This document shows, in pieces, positions 32,451 to 43,800 of a DNA stretch of 64,000 bases. The translations under genes were made by a program, and so were the position numbers. The notes beneath the pieces were generated by a model. That model made no database searches. It saw only the letters and a list, made by a program, of their open reading frames with translations, and was not told the origin of the DNA. The DNA comes from Nymphaea colorata (lineage: Eukaryota > Streptophyta > Magnoliopsida > Nymphaeales > Nymphaeaceae): the NCBI RefSeq assembly GCF_008831285.2, contig NC_045140.1, positions 12,522,505 through 12,586,504 of the forward strand, read 5' to 3'. Each line of letters opens with the position of its first letter. The stretch's first letter is position 1.

Positions 32451-35140
32451 AGAGATTCATGGTGAGGATACTTTTGAGTGAAAGTAAGCTTGATGACAAC
32501 TTTAGAGATGGTGCTATAATTGCATTATCAACCAACACTTAATCTTATCAAAGACTTTTTGCAGAGAGGAACAAGCATTAAAACTAGTCTAAACTTAGTG
32601 AAGCTGGAAATTTCAAAGATTTTGGTCCAATACAAAAAAAATTATATCCACCTCCTCCAAAAGAAAAAATGATGGTCAAGAAGAAGCACATAATAGTTTC
32701 ACCACGAACAAAAACCGGAAGCCCAATAAACAGAGAATAAAACTATTTTCTTTTTCGGATTTAAGATAAGCTAAAATAACTACACCATGTAACAGACCTT
32801 TAGAGGAGAGAAGAATTTGAGAGACAAGTTTATTAGGGCCAAGGCTTCTCCAGTTCGAGCAACTGCATCTCCACTTAAACCAATACTTTCGAAGAATTCA
32901 TGCCAACCTGCTACACAATTAAAGTGGCTGAATGTAAGAATTCAAAAAATTGGTGAGCACTAATAAAACCAGCAAGAAGCACATTTTGTCAACTTCTGTG
33001 GATAAAATTTAACAAACGTATGTCCCTTTCTCAAGGACTTGAAGAATTTAAAGTACCATTGTATCAAAACATGGTAATGACAAATAAAACAGTCTACCAA
33101 GCCTCACTGTATCAGGATCTGGGTCCAATTTTTTTTCTATTAGTGCAGTTGCTTCAGAGGAAAACTATGAAGGACAAGAAAATTCTACTGCACTGACATG
33201 TAGAAGAGCCAAAAAAGAAAACTATTACCTTCTAACTTAAAACCCTTAATGGTATGATAGAACACATTCTTTCTAATTTAAAAACACAAGATCCATATTG
33301 CCATGAAACTTCTGACGGGACAGGGCCATTTATCAGAATTGTTGCAAATAAAAGGACTCTGAAATATATGATACTAATATTGGCATCAAGTAACTTAAGA
33401 TTTATAGATTTATAAAATCACACCCTTACACCAGTGGGCCCCACAAAAAAAAAAGAAAAAGAAAAAACAAAAAAGCAGAAAAAGATTAAAGAAAATTTTT
33501 GCATCAAGTGTGCAGAAAAGAAAACGTTCAATTATGGGGAACTCCATAGTCCATTCCATGAAACATGGTAATAGCAAACAATAAGGACCAAGAACAATGC
33601 AAAGAATTCATCCACATGAAAAACATTGCCAAAACATAGGAATTAAAGTTGAAAGCAGCAAGCCTTCCAACACATTCTATTTGAAGATAAGAAAAACAAA
33701 GCACTTGAAGCAAGTGATACATGACCGAAAATACAGGGAGACATATTCAGGCATAAGAAGAGCAGAATCCATTCTAGAAGAACGAGCTTCATAACAAACA
33801 AGGACATTTTTATCTACCTTTACTTAAAGTGACTCCGAATGGCATCAAACACCAAATCGCTTACCTAGTCAAGAAGGGAAAAACAAAAGACTCTTAGAAA
33901 ATGCTTAAAACCAATTGTAAAGAATGGATGATCATGCTAAGAAGATCAACATTAGAGAAGGAAAAAAAAAAGATTAGTAACACTGTAAACATGAACAACA
34001 TGTGTCTTTATCCGAGAATCATTCTTTGCAGACATGGTAATTGATGCAATAAAGACTGGGATTCCAAGTCACGAATCAACAAACAAAAAACTTCCAAAAG
34101 CACATACAAAAAATAATTCCAACTAAAAAACATGGAACCAACCAATGCTTTTAATAGAAAACTTTGAACCTGGCAAGTACAAATATCTAACAATCTAAAT
34201 AAAAGCACCAAGGAGAAAAGGTGTGATCTAAAACAATAACACCAAACTGCCAAAATTAAGTACTCAAAAAGTTCTGTAAACATCAAAATACCGGTACAAG
34301 CTGACCCTATTACGTCATCCAAACATACCAGAAACAAAAACCTAAAGTTTCACGAAGACCCCATTGAAAAAACAGAATGAAACATATTCTTTAAAAAAAG
34401 AAGCTAAAAAAAGGAAACAAAAAACAAGAAAACCTAAACCATAGCTAGGGCTACAAATTTTAAGTCAAGAAATCTGAACAGCTAACCCCCTCCCCACCAA
34501 ATGGAGAAATGGTTTCTATGTTCTTACCCTGCCAGTTGTAGCTTACCCTTGGTTGATGGTGTCAGGACTCAAGCAGCTGGCAGGCTGGGATTTCCAATGC
34601 CCCCCCACCACCTCCAACTTGGACTCCCTCCCACAACCTACACACTGATTTCTCCTCCCCTCCATCCTCCCACCAATACTGACCGAGAAGAAATAAACAG
34701 AAAGAAAGCAAGAGAGAGAGAGAGAGAACTACATACATGCACGCAGGAAGCTTGCCCTCTTTGCTGCAAGCAGGAACTTTGAAGGCTGAAGCGAAGCTAT
34801 CGGCTGTGACAAGAACCTTGAAGGTGAAGGCTGAAGTCGAGAAACTTACAAGTTAGGGTTGCATTTGGAGGCAAAAAGTTTCGAAACAAGAGAGAGAACA
34901 AAAGGAAACTGAAAAGTGGAAAGCGGAGTTTCCCACTTGAGACAAGCGAGTCAGAAAAAATCAAGTCAGGAAACTGTTTTTTCAATTAAAAAAACGAGTT
35001 GGTGACATTTTCGAGCCGAGTCAAGCTTTAACAGTTCGAGTTCAGTGAGCTTGAACTTGACTCGATTATTTGAATGAGTTGACTCATGAACTCGAGCTCG
35101 ACTTGTTCAACAAATGATGCAGCTCAAACTCGTTTAAGCG
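32451..35140. other. Intergenic, nothing recognised with confidence
   Basis: A-rich DNA. A (GA)n run lies at 34706-34727. At 35010-35135 there is a cluster of ACTCGAG, GAGCTCGA and TTCGAG motifs in alternating orientation, which resembles the ends of some plant DNA transposons, but I cannot define an element. No gene is recognised. Confidence 0.3.
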
Positions 35141-35838
35141 TTATTTGATGTATTTGAATTTAGTTATGTTTTGCTCTTCTTTTCCTGTGTCTTTCTTCAT
35201 TCACAATCGATTGATTGAGATGATAAGCCTAGTGGAATTACTTAATGTTTGATCTTTGTAGAGAGACTATGGTTAAGAATGTTTGGGATTTTTGGATCCG
35301 TTGGGCTTCTAGTGGCAGGACTTATGGAAGGCGGTTCAGTATGCCCATGGATTAGATGTATTCGTGAGTGCTCTATTCGTTCTTGTTCTCCTTTCTTGGA
35401 CATGGAAAAAATCTTTCCAACATCTGTTTTGGTGTAGAACTCTGGGATTTCTGATTGGATTGCTAGTTTGGGTGATAGAGTTCTGGAAACATTGTTTAGC
35501 GTGTTTATATTTGATGCAATAGGATTTTTCAAGTTTCCCTTTAGATTCTCGCTCTTGAATTCATTGGTTTTGGGTGATGGGTATGTTTTCCTGATAACTT
35601 TGTGCACTGTTTGTATCATCTTCTTTGGATCGATCGATTAATCAATCTCTTGCTCAAGTATGTTTGTTCTATAAAAGACCATTCATCCTTGATAACATCA
35701 TTTCCTGTGATCTGTTCATTTGACAATTTTGTTTGACAATCTTCCTAGGGTTGATGGTGAATATCTACGTCTTTCTGTTTCTGTCTCTCCAAAATTTCAC
35801 ACAGCTCACTTGGCAATTCATTTCTAGCCATTTCAAGC
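35141..35838 (+). repeat. Dispersed direct repeat A (partner at 43110-43800)
   Basis: It shares long diverged blocks with 43110-43800: TTTGATGT..GAATTTAGTT, GCTCTTCTTTT, GATAAGCCTAGT, AAGAATGTTTGGGATTT, GTATGCCCATGGATT, AGTATGTTTGTTC, TTTGTTTGACAATCTTC and the CAGCTCAC end. The Copia 5' LTR begins exactly where the repeat ends. Neither copy shows a protein domain. Confidence 0.7.
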
Positions 35839-36335
35839 TGATAAGGCACCAGCTCACTCCAAAAAATCTGGTGCGTCTTCAACGGTTCATAACTCCAGGA
35901 CATCAGGCATGGATCATAACTGCAGGAAATTGGGCGTAAATAATATGGCAGGAAATCAAATCAGCTACAAGAGTCAAGAGACTAAAATGCATCTTGATAA
36001 GGCTCCAACAATAAACTAGAATTCCAGCAAATTAAGAGCAATAAATATGGAAGCAAAGCCAATCGGACGAGCAACAAAAACGCCTCTTCACAATGATGAA
36101 AGATTTTGGGAGAATGTTAGTTTCTCCTATTCAAAACCAAAGGAGAAATTCAAGGAAACTAATTGTACGCCCATAGAAATTGATTCAAATTCGAATAAGA
36201 CATAGCAATGTATAAATACTGTGCTAAGGGAACCAGATCATCATGAAATTGATGACTGAGTCGTGGAGTAGGAATTTTTCTTCCAAACCACGTTAATTTC
36301 TTGTGTTCATCATCTTCATCATTCTTTCTCTTTTA
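35839..36335 (+). repeat. Copia 5' LTR
   Basis: It starts TGATAAGGCACCAGCTC and ends CTTTCTCTTTTA directly at the primer site. The terminal CA present in the 3' LTR (TTTTACA) is missing here. It contains TGTATAAATACTG (36210-36222), a likely TATA-type promoter box that is also present in the 3' LTR. Confidence 0.9.
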
Positions 36336-36540
36336 TGGTATTAGAACTATAAAGGCAGTGTGAGAAGCCGGCATTTAGTGCCACAACTACTTGATGACTG
36401 AGTCATGGAGTAGGAATTTTTCTTCCAAACCACGGTAATTTCTTTTGTTCATCATCTTCATCATTCTTTCTCTTTTATAGTATTGGAACTATAAAAGCAT
36501 TGCCAGAAGCCGGCATTTTACAAGTGCCGCAACTACTTGA
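36251..36540. repeat. 142-bp tandem duplication of LTR end plus primer site
   Basis: GATGACTGAGTCGTGGAGTA begins at 36251, and its copy begins at 36393. Both copies run through CTTCATCATTCTTTCTC, the primer-site region and AGAAGCCGGCATTT to ACTACTTGA. The duplicate therefore contains a second LTR end and a second primer-like site. Confidence 0.9.
36336..36347 (+). promoter_or_regulatory. Copia primer binding site
   Basis: TGGTATTAGAAC, a two-mismatch version of TGGTATCAGAGC, directly after the LTR. A second degenerate version (TAGTATTGGAAC) occurs at about 36478 in the tandem duplicate. Confidence 0.8.
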
Positions 36541-36579
36541 GGTAACCCCGTCCAAACTCGCCACAGAGAGTTTCCAAGC

Positions 36580-38234
36580 ATGACTTTCTTTGAGGTGCGT
36601 TTTTTACTGGAGAATTCACCAGTCGAGCTATGTGGTGTTGGATTCGGGCAAGTGTCTAGTATTTTTGGACAAATTTGCAGATTTTTTGGACAAATTTGCA
36701 GATTTTTTGGACAATCTTGTGAAGAGACACAAAATTTACAAGTGCCACAGGTCTTCAACATGTCGACTTCCGCAACAAATTCGGTAGCTAAGTACCCCTA
36801 TCCTTCCACTGTAAATGTGGCTAATTTTGTTTCAATCAAACTATCACACAAGAATTTCTTGTTGTGGAAAACACAAATTCTTGGTCCCATAGAAAGCCAA
36901 GATCTGCTTGGGTTTATTGATGGTACGATTCTCACGCCATCTTCTACCATTGAATCCTTTGAAAATGGTGAAACCGTGAGATGAACAAACCCTGATTATT
37001 CTACTTGGAAAAAATCAAACTGTCTTCTAAGAAGATGGCTTACTGGGTCTCTCACAGAAGAAGTCCTTGGACTTGTCGTGGGACTTGAAGCCTCTAAACA
37101 AGTATGGAAAACCTTGACAAGAGCATTCACACGTGAGTCAAAGGACAAAGAAATCATGCTGACAAGAAAACTACAACTCCACCGCAAACAAGATAAACCT
37201 GTGACTGAATATGTTACTAGTTTCAAGGCTATATGTGATGAACTTGTAGTGATTGGGAAGCCTCTTGAGGATGACGACAAAGTCTTTTGGCTTGTTAACG
37301 GTCTCGAACCAGGAAATGAGTCATTCATGACTTCTATCCTCAAGCTGCCGATTCCCTCATATCTTGATGCAGTGTCACTACTTCAAGGGCATGAAACAAT
37401 GAATAACTTACATGCGGGAGAGGCTAGGTTGAACAACCAAATGGCCTTCTTCACACAACATTCCAACAATCAAACCAACAGAAAACGATACAACAATATT
37501 TGGCGCAATTCCAATAGCAACAATAGTCGGTTCAACTCCAAGGGACGTGGGTTCAATCCAACAACTCAGACGAACAAATCCAAGGTACCATGTCAGATTT
37601 GTGGCCTAAATAATCATAATGCCTCTAAATGTTATCACAGGTTTGATCATGCTTATCAACCATGTGATATGTCACAAGCATTTGCTGCTATGAAAATCGC
37701 TGATCCTACTAATCAAGACTGGTTTCTTGACACTGGAGCAAGTTCTCATGTGACTGATGATCCAGATAAACTCAAAAGTTGCATTCCATATAAAGGAACA
37801 AACAAAATCATGGTAGGAAATGGCCAACATCTTGATATTACACATATTGGAGTTGCCGATATCCATGTGGGAAATCGCACAATTCCTCTCGACAACGTTC
37901 TTGTTGTGCCCGACATCAAGAAAAATCTTATTTCAGTTAGTCAACTCTTTTCTACTATGTCTTATGTGTTTGAATTCTCTTCAAATTTCTTTGCTATTAA
38001 GGACAAGGAGACCAACGAAGTGGCTAAAACGGGGTCTAGAGAAGGTGTTCTGTATGCTCTAAAGCCAAAACCAAAGAATGTGTTTTTTTCAACATGGTTG
38101 CGATCAACTCCTTTTGAAGTGTGGCATGGACGACTTGGTCATCTACATCATAAAGTGTTAGAGTTTATGAGTGCAAATAAGTTGATTACAATGACAGAAA
38201 ATTTGCCTAAATCTTTTACTTGTGCCAGTTGTTA
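36580..38234 (+). pseudogene. Copia Gag, protease and start of integrase
   Basis: A frame opens at 36580 with a 7-residue repeat (FGQICRF) and includes the usual Gag-like start MSTSATNSVAKYPYPSTVN at 36760. A TGA at 36982-36984 interrupts Gag. The frame reopens and carries the Gag core (about 37078-37440), a zinc knuckle CQICGLNNHNASKC at about 37593 (CX2CX4HX4C), and protease WFLDTGASSHVTDD at about 37720 with the DTG catalytic triad. The integrase HHCC zinc region follows (VWHGRLGHLHHK at about 38121, TCASC at 38220), with a TAG right after the last Cys at 38233-38235. The Gag stop and the integrase stop disable the polyprotein. Confidence 0.9.
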
Positions 38235-40830
38235 GATGGGAAAGGGCACGACTTCCATTTCTTCCTATTGATGATGATTGTGATTCTTTATTTACTAAAG
38301 TTCATTATGACTTATGGGGACCGGCTCCTATTGCATTTTGCCAGAATCTAAAATATTATGATTTGTTTGTGGATCAATTCTCTACATATCATGGATTTAT
38401 CCTCTAAAGTAGAAATCTGTTTTTTTTGCCAAATTTCTTGAATTTCACAAAATGATTCAAACACAATTTGATGCAAGGCTCAGAGTTTTTCAAAGTGATG
38501 AAGGGGGCAAGTTTAACAATTTGGTTCTTACAGATTATTTAAAGGAGAAAAGCATTAAACATTAAAAGTCCTGTCCTAAGATGCCAGAGCAAAATGGTAT
38601 GGTGGAAAGAAAATATAGATTGATTACAGAATTATGTCTTACTATGTTATTTCATTGCCATCTTCCAACTCAATATTGGGTTGAGGATTTTTCCACTGCA
38701 GTTTGGCTTATCAACCGACTTTCATCACAAGTTTTACACATGCAAAGTCTGTATGAGTTGCTTTTCAAAAAACGGCCTGATTATTCTTGTCTTCACGATT
38801 TTGGATCTAGATGCTATCCTTACCTTAAAGGATATACAAATCATAAGTTTCAGCCCAAGACGTTACCTTGTGTGTTTCTTGGATACAACAACCATCATAA
38901 AAGATATAGATGTCTATATCCTCCCACTGGACGTGTATATATCTCCCGTCATGTCGTGTTTGATGAAACCTATTTTCCGTTCAACAACACCATGCCAACT
39001 CCTAGGCCCATAACCTCTAATGCTGACTTTGTATCTTTTTCAGATTCATCCAATGAGCCTCATCTTGAATCTCACATCTAGCCCAAATGCATAATACCAA
39101 AGAGCCTTCTCCTGTGCCACCTATACCTATACCAGCCCCTACATCACCTCTCCAACTCGAGCCACCCAGTTCACCATTAGTCCCGTCAACTACCTCCTCC
39201 TCAACTCATTCTATGACTACTCGATCCAAATCCAGCATCATAAAACCTAATCCTAAGTGTGCCTTTTCCACTTCATCTATTCCAATTGAACCATCACATT
39301 ACACCCTTGCCCTCAAACACCCACACTGGTATCAGGCTATGAAAGATGAAATGGTTACTTTACAGGAAAGCAATACTTGGGATATCGTGCCTCGTACACC
39401 AAACATGAAAGTGATCGGGAGCCATTGGGTCTTCAAAACTAAACTTAAAGGAGATGGGCAGCTTGAAAGGCTCAAAACGTGTCTCGTAGCACAAGGATAT
39501 AACCAGGTTCAAGGTTTGGGCTTCTTGGAAACCTTCTCACAAGTGGTAAAATTTGCTACTATAAGAATTGTTTTTAGTCTTGCCCTTGCATTTAATTGGC
39601 CTCTAAAACAATTAGATGTCAAAAATGTGTTTCTTAATGGGCATCTTCGTGAGCTAGTTTATATTGAGCAACCTCCTAGATTTAAAGATCTGTCCAAGCC
39701 ATATCATGTCTATAGATTAAATCGAGCTCTTTATCGATTGAAACAAGCACATCGGGCATGGTATGACAGATTTGCTCAATTTCTATTCCCTATGGACTTC
39801 GTTGCCAGTGTCACCGATCTGTCTCTCTTTGTTTGCAGACAAGAAAAATCTATCACTATTCTATTACTGTATGTTGATGATATCATTCTTATAGGAAATT
39901 CACATTCATTTATAATGTCATTCCTCGTCACCGTCAGACAACAATTTACTATGAATGATCAGGGTGATCTGAATTACTTCTTGGGAATTCAAGTTGCAAG
40001 GACTTCCAATGGCTTGTTTATGCATCAGTCTAGATATGCTCAAGACATTATTTCTAGAGCACAAATGCAGCAATGTAAAATAGTGAGCACACCTATTACT
40101 GTTGGTTCCAAATCTCCTGAGGAAATTGATCCTCCTTATTCCAATGCTACCACATATCGAAGTCTTGTAGGTGTACTTCAATACTTGACCCTTACACGGC
40201 CAGATCTCTCCTATGCAGTACATTTTGCATGTCAATTCATGCATGCCCCAACGATGAAGCATTTTCAAATCTTGAAACACATTATACGATATGTTCGAGG
40301 TACGTCTCAATATGGTATCCAGTTCTATAAATCCCAAGATTTGACTCTCCGAGCGTACTCTGATGCAGACTGGGAGGGCTGTCTAGATACACGCCGATCG
40401 ACTTCAGGATACTGCACATTTCTTGGTCCAAATTGTATCCTGGAGCTCTAAGAAATAACTGACTGTTGCTCGCTCGTCCTGTGAAGCTGAATACTGGGCC
40501 CTCGCCGGAGCTGCTGCTGAAATTAAATGGCTTAAGCTGAATACCGGGCCCTCGCCGGAGCTGCTGCTGAAATTAAATGGCTTACCTTTATTTTACAAGA
40601 TCTCGGCGTCCACCTCTCCAAAGCTCCAATTCTATTGAGTGACAACATTTCGGCACTACATACCACTATCAAAACAGTCTTTCATTCACGTATGAAACAT
40701 TTTGGAACTCGATTATCATTTTGTTCGTGAACAAGTCACACTGGGAAATATGAATACTCAATTCGTCACAACCGAAGGTCAGCTTGCAGATCTTTTTACC
40801 AAACCATTGTCTCAGCAACGATTCAGCATC
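38235..40830 (+). pseudogene. Copia integrase core, reverse transcriptase and RNase H
   Basis: The integrase core is split by stops near 38405 and 38565. Its pieces include YDLWGPAPI (about 38310), FQSDEGGKF (about 38490) and PEQNGMVERK (about 38584), the positions of the D, D and E residues in Copia integrases. A TAG at 39079-39081 interrupts the linker. Reverse transcriptase runs from 39087 to about 40100, with WVFKTKLKGDG, LKQLDVKNVFLNGHL and the YVDD motif at about 39870. RNase H starts near 40340 (AYSDADWEGCLDTRRSTSGY) and shifts frame near 40440. A 50-bp tandem duplication at 40484-40583 shifts it again. Confidence 0.9.
40484..40583. repeat. 50-bp tandem duplication inside RNase H
   Basis: AAGCTGAATACTGGGCCCTC... 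at 40484-40533 is repeated at 40534-40583 with one mismatch (ATACT versus ATACC). Fifty is not a multiple of three, so the duplication breaks the frame. Confidence 0.95.
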
Positions 40831-40860
40831 TTGGCTTATGTATGCAACCTTCCCTTCGGT

Positions 40861-40870
40861 TGAGGGGGGA
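40861..40870 (+). promoter_or_regulatory. Copia polypurine tract
   Basis: TGAGGGGGGA directly precedes the 3' LTR start TGATAATGCACC. Confidence 0.88.
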
Positions 40871-41369
40871 TGATAATGCACCAGCTCACTCCAGAAAATC
40901 AGGTGCGTCTTCAATGGTTCATAACTCCAGGAGATCAGGCATGGATCATAACTGCAGGAAATCAGGCATAACTAATATAGCAGAAAATCAAATCAGCCAC
41001 GAGAGTCAAGAGACTAAAACACATCTTCGTAAGGCTCCAACAATAAATCAGAATTCCAGCAAATTCAGAGCAATATAAATGGAAGCAAAGCCAATCGGAC
41101 AAGCAACAAAAACACCTCTTCACAATGATGAAAGGTTTAAGGAGAATGTCAGTTTCTCCTATTCAAAACCAAAGGAGAAATTCAAGCAAACAGATTGTAC
41201 GCCCATGGAAACTGATTCAAATTCGAATCAGACATAGCAATGTATAAATACTGTGCTAAGGGAACCAGATCATCATGAAATTTATGACTGAGTCGTGGAG
41301 TAGGAATTTTTCTTCTGAACCACATTAATTTCTTTTGTTCATCATCTTCATCCTTCTTTCTCTTTTACA
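40871..41369 (+). repeat. Copia 3' LTR
   Basis: It starts TGATAATGCACCAGC and ends CTTTTACA. It is nearly colinear with the 5' LTR, with scattered substitutions, and carries the same TGTATAAATACTG box. Confidence 0.9.
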
Positions 41370-43109
41370 GGCTTACAATTAACTTTATGCCAAAGTACTT
41401 GACAATGTTAGAGCGGCAGAATGCAACATTTTCAAAGATCAGAAAGCAGAATCCTGCGAACTACATAAGGAGTCAAGAAGAACAATCTTGCTCTCTGTCT
41501 CCTCTTGGGTAACACGTCTTTTTTTATTTTTCTTTAGTCCATGTCTTAATTCATGAAGTTTCTTCAAGAATTCATGTGGCATCTATGGATTTTCCTTGGC
41601 ATATTTATGAACGCAGGAAAATTGGTCTCATTTCATACCCTCTTGTTGGGTTTTCCTAGGGTAAAAAGGCATGTCCTGGAGAGTTCCATTTGTTTGTTAG
41701 AAAATGGAATTAATTCCTGCTGCGACTTGAAGAATTAAGAGTTTTCAGTGGAAAGGTAAGCTACTTAAATGTGTTTACCAAGTGTAGTTTCCTGAAAGAC
41801 GATTTCAGTTTTGATATTTGAATTATTTCTTTTTGTATAAAAAGTTTGTCCATTGTACAGCTCTGCCAAACGCTTGAATATTGAGCTGCGACCATGGGAA
41901 GATTGTATTTTATGGTTATGGTATATTAAAGGTAAATATACTTAGTCATCAGTGTTTAACCACCGATAATATTCTCATGTGCTACTGATTTATTAGCAAG
42001 TAGCTTATGATGCAGACTGTTTACAAGTGGCTGTTTACTGTTTAAGCGATTGTGCTTTCAACGGCCAAAGACTAAAATATCGCCTCTTCTTTTCTCTTTG
42101 ACTTTCTCTCTCACTTTTCTCTTGGAAAAATCAAATGGTCACGTGCCTACCAATTTCTCTCTTTCTAAATCAGCCTTTTTTTCATTTTTTTCCAAGATAT
42201 CAAGCTATTTTCCATTTTTTTAATGGCCAAAGACTAAAACATCACCTTTCTCTCTATATATATATATATATATATGTGTGTGTGGAAAAAGCAGAGAGGG
42301 GAAAAGAGAATGAATCTCGAGTTCTTTTAATATGAAAAATTGATTGTATTCATCTTTCATCTCAGCATCCTCCTTTCTATATCAAAATTAAACAAAGAGA
42401 GAAAAAGGATGGTATACCAATAAGAATAACTTATGAGAATTAGTGGAAGAGCGGCCTGCTCATGGTTTTCATTCATTTGGCTTTTTTTCTAAAAGCAGCC
42501 GCACAGATGTGTTTGAGATGTTTTAAGGAAATGTTGAGTGTTTAGTTGTATAAATTAATTTATAACTTGAAAAGGCTACATATTTTTTTATTCTTATAAA
42601 TCTTGATCTATTGCATTGGACGTTGGTGATTTCTTTATCTTGTAAAATTGGAAATTCCAGACTTCGAGTGGTTATTTTACTCACTAAATAAATGGCCCTA
42701 TTTTTGCGATATATAAGAGTTTTGACAAAATATAACTATAAAATTTTTAAAATAAAGCAAATACCGGTTAAGCAGTCGGTGGGCAAAAGAAGGGTTTCTA
42801 TTAAGAAATTGAAAGTGTGAAGGCACTTTTCAAAATTACATCAAGTTATCAAGGACGACGTGAAAATTTTCTATAATACCCCGCCAACTGCTAAGGTTCT
42901 CTAAAAAATTTCCTGCTAGAAACCGGGAAGAGAGAGAGAGAGCATCAGAGCACTGACACGTAGACTTGGGTGGCGGGCCAAGCCGCCGCGGGGTACCCGG
43001 GACCCAGGCCAGCTGCCACAAGCAGCCTAGCCGATTAGTAATTTTTTTTGTCGGTCTTGTTTTTAAAATTATTTTGAGAGCTTGAGATTGATTGAAACTT
43101 AGGTACTGA
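41370..43109. other. Intergenic, nothing recognised
   Basis: A/T-rich DNA with a (TA)n(TG)n microsatellite at 42255-42283. A GC-rich island lies at 42955-43035 (GGCGGGCCAAGCCGCCGCGG region). A sequence CCAAAGACTAAAA(T/C)ATC occurs twice (42064 and 42226), about 160 bp apart. No gene is recognised. Confidence 0.35.
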
Positions 43110-43721
43110 TCGTATTTGATGTGTATGAATTTAGTTCTTTCTTGCTCTTCTTTTTCGGTGTCCTTCATTCTCAATCGACTGATTGAGTTGATAAGCCTAG
43201 TAGTTGTTTCTTGCTTGATCTTTTTCGAGAAACTCTGTTGAAGAATGTTTGGGATTTCTAGGTCCGTTGGGCTTCAGGTGACTGGATTTGTGGAAGACCA
43301 TTAAGTATGCCCATGGATTGGATGTATTCATGATTGTTTTGTTCTTTCTCGTTCTCATTTCTTGGACATGAAATTTTTTTTCCCAACTTCGTCTGTTTTG
43401 GAGTGTAACTCTGGGATTTCTGGTTGAATTGTTGGTTTCAGTGATAGAGTTGCTGGAAGATCGTTTAGTGTGTGATGCATTAGAATTTTCAAATTCTCCT
43501 TTGGATTCACACTCTTGAATTCGTTGATGTTGTCAGTTTTTGTTATAGCTTTGTGTGTTGTTTGTGCAACTTCCATGGATTGATCACTCAATCTCTAGTT
43601 CAGTATGTTTGTTCAGGAGAGGACCGTGTGTCCTTGATAACGTCATGTCTTGTGATATGTTCCTTTGACCATTTTGTTTGACAATCTTCTTAGGGCTGGC
43701 AGTGAATATCTGCAACTTTCT

Positions 43722-43773
<52 letters not shown>

Positions 43774-43800
43774 ATTTCTCCCAGCTCACCTTGCTGATTA
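43110..43800 (+). repeat. Dispersed direct repeat B (partner at 35141-35838)
   Basis: Diverged copy of repeat A in the same orientation. It contains an expanded (CT)n tract at 43732-43770, where repeat A has only CTGTCTCTCC. Confidence 0.7.
43732..43770. repeat. (CT)n microsatellite
   Basis: An uninterrupted CT run of about 19 units inside repeat B. Confidence 0.95.

Larger units (their letters stand above)
35839..41369 (+). mobile_element. Copia-type LTR retrotransposon, degraded
   Basis: LTRs at 35839-36335 and 40871-41369 (about 500 bp each) are highly similar. A primer site follows the 5' LTR and a polypurine tract precedes the 3' LTR. Domain order Gag, protease, integrase, reverse transcriptase, RNase H is that of Copia. 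The Gag start pattern (KNFLLWKTQILGPIESQDLL) fits the Ale/Retrofit group; this lineage call is inference. Stops in gag and integrase, a frameshift in RNase H and two tandem duplications show it is inactive. No target duplication is seen (left flank CAAGC, right flank GGCTT). Confidence 0.92.
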
